Of a DNA stretch of 64,000 nucleotides, positions 16,795-26,047 are shown one piece after another; position 1 is the first letter of the stretch; the number at the start of each line of letters is the position of its first letter. This DNA is from Blastococcus sp. TF02-09 (lineage in GTDB: Bacteria > Actinomycetota > Actinomycetes > Mycobacteriales > Geodermatophilaceae): the NCBI RefSeq assembly GCF_003319105.1, contig NZ_QOHH01000007.1, positions 124,001 to 188,000 on the forward strand. The letters run 5' to 3'. The notes below the pieces were generated by a model. The model had not been told where the DNA came from, did no database searches, and worked only from the letters and a program-made list of their open reading frames with translations. A program made the translations under genes and the position numbers.

Positions 16795-17897
16795 GCGGTG
16801 CTCCCGGACAGGTAGGCGACCAGCGCGTCCTCGGCCGGCTGCAGCCGGTCGATGCGGACGTGCTCCTCGCGGGTGTGGGCGAGCTGCGGGTCACCCGGCC
16901 CGTAGTTCACGGCCGGGATGCCGAAGGCGGCGAACCGGGCGACGTCGGTCCAGCCGAGCTTGGCCCGCGCCGGGCGGCCGACGGCGGCGACGAACGCGGC
17001 CGCGGCCGGCTCCGACAGCCCCGGCAGCGCCCCGCCGGAGTGGTCGACGATCTCCAGCGTCGCGCCGTCGGCGACGGCCTGCGCGAACACCTCCCGGACG
17101 TGCGCCTCGGCGGCGTCCTCGTCCCGGTCGGGTGCGTAGCGGAAGTTCACCAGCAGTCCGGCCTCGTCGGGGATCACGTTGCCCGCGACCCCGCCGGAGA
17201 TGCCGACGGCGTTGAGGCCCTCGCGGTAGGTGCAGCCGTCGATCTCGACCTCGCGCGCCTGGTAGGCGGCCAGCGTGGCGAGCGGTCCGGCCAGCCCGTG
17301 GATCGCGTTGCGCCCGAGCCAGCTGCGCGCGCTGTGCGCCCGGTGCCCCGGCGTCGTCAGCCGCACCCGCAGCGTGCCCTGGCAGCCGCCCTCGATCTCG
17401 CCGTCGGTCGGCTCGAGCAGGATGGCGAGGTCCCCGTACAGCCAGCCGCGGCGTTCCCGCGCCACCCGGCCGAGGCCGTTCTTGACCGCCTCGACCTCCT
17501 CGTTGTCGTAGAAGGCGAAGGTGAGGTCGTGGGCGGGCTCCGCACCGGGGACGCCGAAGCGCCCGGCCACCCGCAGCATCACCGCGTCCCCGGACTTCAT
17601 GTCGCTGGTGCCGCAGCCGTAGAGCCGGTCGCCCTCGATGCGGCTCGGCACGTTGTCGGCGATCGGCACGGTGTCCAGGTGACCGGCGAGCACCACCCGC
17701 GTCGGCCGGCCGAGGTTGGTGCGGGCCAGCACGTTGTTCCCGATCCGTTCGACCTCCAGCCCGCCGAGGCCGCGCAGGGCGGCCTCGACGAGGTCGGCCA
17801 ACGGCTTCTCGGTCCCCGACACCGAGGGGACGTCGACCAGCGCACGGGTCAGCGTGAGGACGTCGGCGGAGAGGTCCAGCGGAGGGAGGTCGCTCAC
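16791..17897 (-). CDS. dapE: Succinyl-diaminopimelate desuccinylase
   Basis: The 368-residue M20 peptidase family protein has the zinc and catalytic motifs [20 protein letters not shown] and FYDNEEVEA, with the dimerisation lid [21 protein letters not shown]. DapE releases succinate from N-succinyl-LL-diaminopimelate, giving the LL-DAP that feeds lysine and peptidoglycan. It is divergent from dapD, which makes the succinylated substrate two steps earlier; dapC for the step between is at 26048. GTG 17897 lies 7 nt after a TAGGCT box. Confidence 0.9.
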   Translation of the reverse strand: MSDLPPLDLSADVLTLTRALVDVPSVSGTEKPLADLVEAALRGLGGLEVERIGNNVLARTNLGRPTRVVLAGHLDTVPIADNVPSRIEGDRLYGCGTSDMKSGDAVMLRVAGRFGVPGAEPAHDLTFAFYDNEEVEAVKNGLGRVARERRGWLYGDLAILLEPTDGEIEGGCQGTLRVRLTTPGHRAHSARSWLGRNAIHGLAGPLATLAAYQAREVEIDGCTYREGLNAVGISGGVAGNVIPDEAGLLVNFRYAPDRDEDAAEAHVREVFAQAVADGATLEIVDHSGGALPGLSEPAAAAFVAAVGRPARAKLGWTDVARFAAFGIPAVNYGPGDPQLAHTREEHVRIDRLQPAEDALVAYLSGSTA

Positions 17898-17904
17898 ACC
17901 GCCG

Positions 17905-17910
17905 AGCCTA
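17905..17910 (-). promoter_or_regulatory. Probable -10 box for leaderless dapE mRNA
   Basis: On the minus strand TAGGCT is followed by 7 nt and the dapE GTG. It lies back to back with the dapD box at 17974, so both promoters share an 89-bp region. Confidence 0.6.
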
Positions 17911-17973
17911 CGGCCCCGGTCAGGGGCTCGGCCGGAGCCTGCGAGGGGTGGCTGGAGCGGGGTCCGGCACCGG

Positions 17974-17979
17974 TAGCGT
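17974..17979 (+). promoter_or_regulatory. Probable -10 box for leaderless dapD mRNA
   Basis: TAGCGT is followed by 7 nt and the dapD GTG at 17987. There is no purine-rich ribosome site between them. Confidence 0.6.
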
Positions 17980-17986
17980 CGTACCC

Positions 17987-18961
17987 GTGACTGCCGCGAC
18001 CGTCTCCGCTTCCGCCGCCGGCCTCGCCACCGTGACGCCCTCGGGCACGGTGCTCGACACCTGGTTCCCGGAACCCCGGCTGGGTGCGCCCGAGAACGCG
18101 AAGGCCGGCACCACGCGGCTCGGCGCCCTGGAGCTCTCCGGCGAGCTCGGTCCCGACTACGGCGGCCTGGTGCGCACCGACGAGGCCCGTGGCGTGGAGA
18201 TCATCGCCGTCCGCACCGTCATCCCCGACCTGTCCGCCCCGCCGGTGGACACCTACGACGTGTGGCTGCGGCTGCACCTGCTCTCGCACCGGCTGATCAA
18301 GCCCAACAGCGCGAACATGACCGGCATCTTCGGGCTGCTCACCAACGTGGCGTGGACCAGCGCCGGCCCGGTCGAGGCGGCGACGTTCAACGCGCACCGG
18401 CTGCGGGCCGCGGTCGGCCACGTGACCGTGTTCGGCGTCGACAAGTTCCCGCGGATGGTCGACTACGTCATCCCCACCGGCGTGCGCATCGCCGACGCCG
18501 ACCGGGTCCGCATGGGCGCCCACCTCGCCGAGGGCACCACGGTCATGCACGAGGGCTTCGTCAACTTCAACGCCGGGACCCTGGGCCCCTCCATGGTGGA
18601 GGGCCGGATCAGCCAGGGCGTCGTCGTGGGCGCCGACAGCGACATCGGCGGTGGCGCCTCGATCATGGGCACGCTGTCCGGTGGCGGCACCGAGGTCGTC
18701 TCCATCGGCACCGGCTGCCTGCTCGGGGCCAACGCCGGCATCGGCATCTCGCTGGGGAACGACTGCATCGTCGAGGCCGGCTGCTACGTCACCGGCGGCT
18801 CGCGGATCACGCTGCCCGACGGCTCGGTGGTCAAGGCGCGCGAGCTCTCCGGACGCGACGGCCTGCTGTTCCGGCGCAACAGCGTCAGCGGTGCCCTCGA
18901 GGCCGTCGACCGCACGGGGCGCGCCTGGGGAGCCCTCAACGCGGAGCTGCACGCGAACTGA
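17987..18961 (+). CDS. dapD: 2,3,4,5-tetrahydropyridine-2,6-dicarboxylate N-succinyltransferase
   Basis: The 324-residue protein has the actinobacterial DapD N-terminus ([11 protein letters not shown]), the conserved [12 protein letters not shown], and a left-handed beta-helix of hexapeptide repeats ([32 protein letters not shown]). It succinylates tetrahydrodipicolinate using succinyl-CoA. GTG 17987 is chosen from the family N-terminus and the TAGCGT box; an in-frame start at 17948 would add 13 non-conserved residues. Confidence 0.92.
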   Translation: MTAATVSASAAGLATVTPSGTVLDTWFPEPRLGAPENAKAGTTRLGALELSGELGPDYGGLVRTDEARGVEIIAVRTVIPDLSAPPVDTYDVWLRLHLLSHRLIKPNSANMTGIFGLLTNVAWTSAGPVEAATFNAHRLRAAVGHVTVFGVDKFPRMVDYVIPTGVRIADADRVRMGAHLAEGTTVMHEGFVNFNAGTLGPSMVEGRISQGVVVGADSDIGGGASIMGTLSGGGTEVVSIGTGCLLGANAGIGISLGNDCIVEAGCYVTGGSRITLPDGSVVKARELSGRDGLLFRRNSVSGALEAVDRTGRAWGALNAELHAN

Positions 18962-18962
18962 C

Positions 18963-19017
18963 GGCCAGCCTTCAGGGGCCCGCAGCGAGCGTGCGAGGTG
19001 CGGGGGGAAGGCTGGTC
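18963..19017 (+). repeat. Intergenic hairpin with conserved 33-nt loop, copy 1
   Basis: CCAGCCTTC (18965-18973) pairs with GAAGGCTGG (19007-19015), with a further G-U and G-C pair outside. The loop is 33 nt long (18974-19006), starts AGGGGCCCGC and ends GGGGG. The loop matches that of the minus-strand hairpin at 25994-26044 at 28 of 33 positions in unbroken register, but the stems share no sequence. It starts just after the dapD stop and may act as a terminator. Confidence 0.65.
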
Positions 19018-19024
19018 CTCTTAC

Positions 19025-19030
19025 TAGGCT
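19025..19030 (+). promoter_or_regulatory. Probable -10 box for the lysozyme-like gene
   Basis: TAGGCT is followed by 8 nt and ATG 19039. No ribosome site is seen, which fits a leaderless mRNA. Confidence 0.5.
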
Positions 19031-19038
19031 CGGTGGCG

Positions 19039-19668
19039 ATGGCCTCCTCCACGTCGACCGCGATGCGCGCGGCCTCGCCCGCCCGCCGCCGCCCCGCCCG
19101 ACGGCCGTCGACGCGGCGCGGTACCGGTGGCCGCCGGGGCAAGAAGGACAACTGGTGGCCGCTGGTGATCGTCGCGGCCGTCGTCCTGCTCGGCGTCGCC
19201 TGGGCGCGAGCGGCGGACGACGTCCCGGCGGTCGTCTGCACCGTCGAGGGTCCCGTCGGAACCGGCAGCGTCCGGCTCACCCCTGACCAGGCGCAGAACG
19301 CGGCGACGATTGCGCGCGTGGGCCGGGAGCGCGGCCTGCCGGACCGGGCGATCGTGATCGCTCTGGCGACGGCGATGCAGGAGTCCACGCTGCGCAACCT
19401 CGACCACGGCGACCGCGACTCGCTCGGGCTCTTCCAGCAGCGGCCCTCGCAGGGCTGGGGCACGCCGGCGCAGGTGCAGGACCCGGTCCACGCGGCGGGC
19501 ATCTTCTACGACCGGCTGGTGCAGGTACCGAACTGGGAGACTCGATCGGTGGTCGACGCCTCTGATCGGGTGCAGCGCTCCGCGTATCCCGAACGGGTCG
19601 GCCAGTGGGAGCCGATGGCCAAGGAGCTGACCGCGGCACTGAGCGCGAACGCCCTCGGCTGCGCCTGA
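19039..19668 (+). CDS. Secreted or anchored lysozyme-like (transglycosylase-type) protein
   Basis: The 209-residue protein has a basic, Arg-rich N-terminus (residues 9-35), a membrane helix (WWPLVIVAAVVLLGVAWA) and an extracytoplasmic domain with IALATAMQESTLRN, HGDRDSLGLFQQRPSQGWG and VQRSAYPE. The Glu in MQES and the SLGLFQQRPSQGWG segment resemble lytic transglycosylase/goose-lysozyme folds. The family is widespread in actinobacteria and is sometimes mislabelled as a heavy-metal transporter. Peptidoglycan cleavage is therefore likely but unproven. The last 19 nt of the gene are repeated at 21348. Confidence 0.65.
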   Translation: MASSTSTAMRAASPARRRPARRPSTRRGTGGRRGKKDNWWPLVIVAAVVLLGVAWARAADDVPAVVCTVEGPVGTGSVRLTPDQAQNAATIARVGRERGLPDRAIVIALATAMQESTLRNLDHGDRDSLGLFQQRPSQGWGTPAQVQDPVHAAGIFYDRLVQVPNWETRSVVDASDRVQRSAYPERVGQWEPMAKELTAALSANALGCA

Positions 19669-19669
19669 G
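19651..19669 (+). repeat. 19-nt direct repeat, left copy (overlaps gene end)
   Basis: GCCCTCGGCTGCGCCTGAG covers the last five sense codons plus the stop of the lysozyme-like gene. An identical copy lies at 21348-21366. The pair brackets a lower-GC insert with a single gene, as attachment-site cores or target duplications do. Confidence 0.8.
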
Positions 19670-19704
19670 ACTCGTCAGCCCCGAGAACTGTCGGCGCCCT
19701 CCGC

Positions 19705-19710
19705 CAGGGT
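19705..19710 (+). promoter_or_regulatory. Possible -10 box for the treble-clef gene
   Basis: CAGGGT is followed by 6 nt and ATG 19717; no ribosome site is seen between them. Confidence 0.35.
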
Positions 19711-19716
19711 CACATC

Positions 19717-21141
19717 ATGGGCAAGCGCGCTGAACCACCGCTGCACTGGAGGGATGTCGGTCGCGCCGACCTCATCGAGCTGTTCTCGACCGGTCTCACG
19801 CCCGAGCAGGTGGGCGCACGGTACGAGCGCAGCGCAGAGATGGTCCGCCTCAAGGCGCGTGCGTGGAACCTGGACCCCCGCGCGCTGCGCGCACGAGTCA
19901 CCGGACTCGCCGCGCAGCACCCGGACGTCGCCGCCCAGTTCGTGTGCGTGGTCGACGGCGCACCGCTGACGCGCGAGGCGAAGGATCTGTCCCCGGGCAG
20001 CGGCGCCCGGTGTCGTTGGCGCTGCCCGACGTGCGCGCACGAGTGGATCACATCGGTGGCCAACCGGACGCGGCGGCGGTCGGGGTGCCCGAGATGCGCG
20101 GTGAGGCGAGGGAAGGAACTCGCTCGGGCTCGCGCCCCCAAGACCGAACCGCTGTCGCACGTCGCACCAGACCTGGCAGCGCAGTTCGTGAGGAACGTGA
20201 GCCGCCCGGATCGAGACGCCACCACAACACCCAGCGGGTCGCACGACCGTATCCAGTGGCGCTGCACGGCTGGGCACGAATGGGAGACCGCCGCCCGCCA
20301 ACGGGTTAAGTACGCAAACCAGTGCCCCACCTGTCTGAGTGGTCTGTGGACCAGCCGGCACGAGTTCGAGGTCGCCGCACTCGTCGAAGCCAGCACCGGC
20401 TTGGCCGTGACGGTAGGGGCCCGCGTCCCTTGGCCGGGCACCTCGAAGGACGAGCTCATCGACCTCTACGTCGAGGGGGCGGACCTACTCGTGGACCTGG
20501 ACCCCACGCGCTGGCACGGCTCGCCCAACGCGGCGGCCCGTGACGCTCGCAAGCTGAGTCGGCTCGCTGGCGAAAGGTATGTCCGCGTCCGACCACACCC
20601 CCTCGGGCTCTTGACGGTGCCCGCAGCAGAGTCGAGACAACAGGTGCTGCTCACCGAGGCAGCTGGCAGGGACCCCTGGCTGTGGGCCACAGCCGTCGTC
20701 GGGGCCTTGCACGACTTTGCACCCCATCTGCCGACACGCGTCCCCTCGGCCGCTGAGCGCAGCGTCGCCCTCATCCAGGCGGACGTGCGCTGGCGACGCT
20801 TGCGGTCCGGCGCACGCCGTCGAAGTTTGCTGTCCGAGCATCCGCGTGTCGCTGCCCAATTCGTCGCCGTGGTCGGCCGACCCGAGCTCAGTGCGGCTGA
20901 CCTGGCTCCTGCGGGGAACGACCGTGTCCACTGGCGCTGCGCCGACTGCGGACATCAGTGGGAAGCGCGCGTGGCCAACCGGACGCTCCTGGGCACCGGG
21001 TGCCCGCCCTGTTCCTACCGTCGCGGTGCCGCGCGCGCGGCCGCGCCGCGTACCGGCCAGAGCTTCGCCGACCGACACCCCGAGCTGGTCTCGGCCTTCG
21101 TCGAGAACCTCACCCATCCGGCAAGAGCCCGTTCGACCTGA
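19717..21141 (+). CDS. Treble-clef zinc protein with an embedded PD-(D/E)XK/Vsr-like segment
   Basis: The 474-residue frame starts with a helix-turn-helix-like stretch (residues 17-50, LTPEQVGARYERSAEMVRLK). Repeated treble-clef units follow, each opening with a PD/HP-x-AAQFV segment: unit 1 has C103/C106 and C124/C127; unit 2 keeps C183 and C203/C206 but has His187 where the second Cys should be; unit 3 has C408/C411 and C429/C432. Between units 2 and 3, residues 210-297 resemble a Vsr/DUF559-type nuclease core (LIDLYVEGADLLVDLDPTRWHG, then YVRVRPHPLG). A DNA-binding nuclease is inferred. The frame runs out at 21141; a fourth unit continues in another frame. Confidence 0.6.
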   Translation: MGKRAEPPLHWRDVGRADLIELFSTGLTPEQVGARYERSAEMVRLKARAWNLDPRALRARVTGLAAQHPDVAAQFVCVVDGAPLTREAKDLSPGSGARCRWRCPTCAHEWITSVANRTRRRSGCPRCAVRRGKELARARAPKTEPLSHVAPDLAAQFVRNVSRPDRDATTTPSGSHDRIQWRCTAGHEWETAARQRVKYANQCPTCLSGLWTSRHEFEVAALVEASTGLAVTVGARVPWPGTSKDELIDLYVEGADLLVDLDPTRWHGSPNAAARDARKLSRLAGERYVRVRPHPLGLLTVPAAESRQQVLLTEAAGRDPWLWATAVVGALHDFAPHLPTRVPSAAERSVALIQADVRWRRLRSGARRRSLLSEHPRVAAQFVAVVGRPELSAADLAPAGNDRVHWRCADCGHQWEARVANRTLLGTGCPPCSYRRGAARAAAPRTGQSFADRHPELVSAFVENLTHPARARST

Positions 21142-21296
21142 AGCCAAACAGCACGGACAGGTGCCGATGGACCTGCCGCTACTGCAGTCGCCCCTGGGTG
21201 GCCTCTCCTCAGACCCTGAACCGCCACCCCTCCTCGGCAGGTTGCCGCCCTTGTGGCTGGAGCCGAGGTGCTCGGAAGCGCCGCCTTTTGCGCTGA
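21112..21296 (+). pseudogene. Frameshifted fourth treble-clef unit of the preceding gene
   Basis: After ENLTHP (near 21118) the reading frame moves. The next frame reads GKSPFDLKPNSTDRCRWTCR, then YC and a closing CRPCGWSRG, up to a stop at 21294-21296. This is clearly another treble-clef unit with two CxxC pairs. Adding one base between about 21112 and 21122 would join it to the upstream gene. The break is either real decay or a base-level error. Confidence 0.65.
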
Positions 21297-21347
21297 GGTC
21301 GCAGCATGGCTCACGGCAGCCGTACTCCGCCGACAGCGTCGGCACGG

Positions 21348-21366
21348 GCCCTCGGCTGCGCCTGAG
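21348..21366 (+). repeat. 19-nt direct repeat, right copy
   Basis: It is identical to 19651-19669. It lies 9 bp outside the stop of the converging AhpD-like gene, at the right edge of the low-GC segment. Confidence 0.8.
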
Positions 21367-21375
21367 TCCCGGTCG

Positions 21376-21960
21376 TCAGTCGTCGGCGATCGGCCGCCCG
21401 ACCACCAGGGCCTCCCGCAGCTCCGGGTCCCGCGACCGGTAGGCGGCATCGGGCTCGGTGCCCGTGGCGTCCAGCACGGTGCTGAAGAAGCACCGGGCCG
21501 CCGCCGCGAGGACGACGTCGAGGATCTCGTCGTCGGACAGGCCGAGGGCCCGCACCTCGCCCAGGTCCTGCTCGGTGAGGTCCGCCGCTCCCCCGGCGAC
21601 CTGGGCGGCCAGCCGGACGACGGCGGCGTCCACCGGGTCGAGCTCGCCCGGGACGCCGCCGGCGACCGCCCGCACCTCCGGCGCGGCGTCGAACTGGTCC
21701 ACCAGCACCGCGCCGTGCGCCAGCGAGCAGTAGCTGGACCGCAGCCGCAGGGCGGCGGACACGGTGGCCAGCTCGTAGCGGCGCGGATCCATCGACGCCT
21801 TGACCGCCGCATTCAGCCCGCGCCAGGCCTCGAGGACGGCGGGGCGGCGGGCGAAGACCTTCGTGTAGTTCGCGACGTACCCGAGTGCCAGCCGATCGCG
21901 GTCGAAGGCTGCGGCCGCCTCCGGGGAGGTGCTCTCGTCGGCGTCGGCGATCCAGCTCAT
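21376..21960 (-). CDS. Carboxymuconolactone decarboxylase/AhpD-like protein
   Basis: The 194-residue all-helical protein has the peroxidase-related motif SSYCSLAHG, in which a single Cys and a His three residues later (CSLAH) match the AhpD active-site region. The usual first Cys of CxxC is Ser-Tyr here, so classical disulfide peroxidase chemistry is doubtful. A late RCFFSTVLDATGTEPD is typical of the uncharacterised peroxidase-related branch. It probably handles peroxides or other oxidants. The gene stands alone and converges with the insert. Confidence 0.75.
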   Translation of the reverse strand: MSWIADADESTSPEAAAAFDRDRLALGYVANYTKVFARRPAVLEAWRGLNAAVKASMDPRRYELATVSAALRLRSSYCSLAHGAVLVDQFDAAPEVRAVAGGVPGELDPVDAAVVRLAAQVAGGAADLTEQDLGEVRALGLSDDEILDVVLAAAARCFFSTVLDATGTEPDAAYRSRDPELREALVVGRPIADD

Positions 21961-22012
21961 GGGCGCCGACGCTAGGGCCGCACGCCTCCCGGCGGAAGAG
22001 CGCGGCCGCCGG

Positions 22013-24394
<2,382 letters not shown>

Positions 24395-24493
24395 GCGTCG
24401 GTGCCTCCATCGTCGGGACCGGCCGCGCGGCAGCGACCGTCCGGATTTCTACCAGGGGTGTCCGACAGGGATGACCGGTCGAGGGCCCGGTTC

Positions 24494-24904
24494 TCAGCTG
24501 CGCTGCTGGATCCGGACCGTGTTGCCGGCCGGGTCGCGGAAGGCGCAGTCGCGGACGCCGTAGGGCTGGTCGGCCGGCTCCTGCATGACCTCGGCTCCGC
24601 TGGCCTGGACCTGCTCGAAGGCCGCGTCCAGGTCGTCGCTGTCCAGCATGATCCAGCCGTACGTGCCCTTGGCCATCATCTCCGCGATGGTGCGACGCTC
24701 GTCCTCGGTGATGCCGGGGTCGACGGCCGGCGGGGCCAGGAGGATGGATGTGCCGGGCTGTCCGGAGGGACCGACGGTGATCCACCGCATCGCGCCGGTC
24801 CCGACGTCCTGGCGGACCTCGAAGCCGAGAGCGTCGCGGTAGAAGGCCAGCGAGGCGTCCGGGTCGGTGTGCGGGAGCGAGGCGGTGTGGATGGTGAGGT
24901 CCAT
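24494..24904 (-). CDS. VOC (glyoxalase/bleomycin-resistance) family protein
   Basis: The 136-residue protein shows the VOC pattern SLAFYRDALGFEVRQD and a closing DCAFRDPAGNTVRIQQ. VOC proteins are metal-dependent lyases or dioxygenases, or bind drugs; the substrate is unknown. The start lies 5 nt after the stop of the AraC-type regulator, so the two form an operon. This regulator-VOC pairing recurs in actinobacteria, which suggests the regulator controls it. Confidence 0.85.
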   Translation of the reverse strand: MDLTIHTASLPHTDPDASLAFYRDALGFEVRQDVGTGAMRWITVGPSGQPGTSILLAPPAVDPGITEDERRTIAEMMAKGTYGWIMLDSDDLDAAFEQVQASGAEVMQEPADQPYGVRDCAFRDPAGNTVRIQQRS

Positions 24905-24909
24905 GGCGC

Positions 24910-25371
24910 TCACGCTAGGGACGGCGTCCCGACCTGTGCTTCTCGATTCCTGACCGATTCCCGTACCGGCCGGATGACCTGCTTGGCCACGCACGCGGGC
25001 ATCCCCGTCGTCGTTCCGGCGGCCTCCCGCCGGTAGACGCTGGGCGGCATGCCCACCAGCTCGGTGAAACGCGTGCTGAACGTCCCGAGCGAGGAGCAGC
25101 CGACGGCGAAGCAGACCTCGGTCACGGTCATCTCCCCGCGCCGCAGCAGCGTCATGGCCCGCTCGATGCGCCGGGTCATCAGGTAGGCGTAGGGCGACTC
25201 CCCGTACGCCGCCCGGAACTCCCGGCTGAGGTGCCCGGCGGACATGTGCGCACCCCGGGCCAGCGCCTCGACGTCCAGCGGCCGGGCGTACTCCCGGTCG
25301 ATACGGTCCTTCACCCGGCGCAGGCGGGCGAGGTCGCGCAGCCGCTGCTCCGGGACCGGTCCGCTGCCCAC
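24910..25371 (-). CDS. AraC family transcriptional regulator
   Basis: The 153-residue protein is mainly the AraC DNA-binding domain: helix-turn-helix 1 (LDVEALARGAHMSAGHLSREF) and helix-turn-helix 2 (TEVCFAVGCSSLGTFSTRFTELVGMPPSVYRR). It lacks a separate ligand-binding domain. GTG 25371 lies 7 nt after a CAGCAT box (25384-25379), a possible leaderless start. It leads the VOC gene. Confidence 0.85.
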   Translation of the reverse strand: MGSGPVPEQRLRDLARLRRVKDRIDREYARPLDVEALARGAHMSAGHLSREFRAAYGESPYAYLMTRRIERAMTLLRRGEMTVTEVCFAVGCSSLGTFSTRFTELVGMPPSVYRREAAGTTTGMPACVAKQVIRPVRESVRNREAQVGTPSLA

Positions 25372-25449
25372 CCACCGGATGCTGCCACGCCGGCCACACC
25401 CGGTGGACCGCTCCGCTCCCCCGACGGAGGGAGGAGGGCTCAACCCGGG

Positions 25450-25986
25450 ATGCGGGCGAGCCGACTCCGTGGCATGACGATCGCCTCCTCCCCTTCCGGT
25501 CCGGCGGTCACCGCGGGTCCCGACGACACCGCGGTCGCCGACGTGACCGTCCTGCTGCCGACCCGCGAGGACCTGCTGGCCCGGCTCGACGAGACCCTCC
25601 CCTCGGTCCGCCGCTGGCCGACGACGCTGCTGATCGTGGGGCTGCTGCGCCGCGACGACGGCTGGCCGACCCCCGCCCCGACGCTGTCCGCCGTCACGAT
25701 GTTGCTCGCCCGCTCGCTGCGCGGCGACGACTGGCTCGGTGGCGCCGGCGCGGCGGAGTTCGCCATCGTGCTCGCCGGCGACGAGACGGCCGCCGAGGTC
25801 GCCGCCCGGCGGCTCACCGCCGGCGTCGACGCGCTCGGGATCCCCGGCCTGTCCGCGGCTGCGGGCATCGCCGCGCTGCGCTCGGACCTGACGCCGCACG
25901 AGGTCTTCCGGCGCGCCACGCTCAGCCTCACCGCCGCCCGGCGGACCGGTCCGGCGACGGTGATCCGCCACCGCGAGCCGGCCTGA
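25450..25986 (+). CDS. Degenerate GGDEF-like domain protein
   Basis: The 178-residue protein resembles a diguanylate cyclase domain in order and spacing (RSLRGDDWLGGAGAAEFAIVL, then AAAGIAALRSD). The catalytic GGDEF loop reads GGAGAAEF, so cyclic-di-GMP synthesis is unlikely; a binding or structural role is possible. No other domain or membrane helix is present. ATG 25450 follows a GGAGGGAGGAGGG run; ATG 25474 is an alternative start. Confidence 0.6.
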   Translation: MRASRLRGMTIASSPSGPAVTAGPDDTAVADVTVLLPTREDLLARLDETLPSVRRWPTTLLIVGLLRRDDGWPTPAPTLSAVTMLLARSLRGDDWLGGAGAAEFAIVLAGDETAAEVAARRLTAGVDALGIPGLSAAAGIAALRSDLTPHEVFRRATLSLTAARRTGPATVIRHREPA

Positions 25987-25993
25987 AGAAGGA

Positions 25994-26044
25994 CCCCTCT
26001 GCCCCCCACCGCTCGCACGCTCGCGGCGGGCCCCTGCAGAGGGG
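25994..26044 (-). repeat. Intergenic hairpin with conserved 33-nt loop, copy 2
   Basis: CCCCTCTGC (25994-26002) pairs with GCAGAGGGG (26036-26044). The 33-nt loop read on the minus strand matches the loop at 18974-19006 at 28 of 33 positions. It lies between two converging genes and includes an alternative small hairpin (GGCCCCT/AGGGGCC at 26029-26046). A terminator role is likely. Confidence 0.65.
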
Positions 26045-26047
26045 CCA

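Larger units (their letters stand above)
19670..21366 (+). mobile_element. Probable 1.7-kb single-gene insertion at a gene 3' end
   Basis: The segment between the two 19-nt direct repeats, plus one repeat copy, is about 1.7 kb. Its base composition and codon use are visibly less GC-rich than the neighbours. It holds one gene, the treble-clef/nuclease-like protein, whose end is frameshifted. No recombinase or transposase is present. If the insert is removed, the lysozyme-like gene and the converging AhpD-like gene would end about 9 bp apart, a normal arrangement. Insertion is inferred from repeats, composition and context. Confidence 0.6.

Noticed and set aside
19651-21366. Insertion sequence
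   Set aside because: There is no transposase and no terminal inverted repeat; only direct repeats are seen, so it is reported as an integration-like insert.
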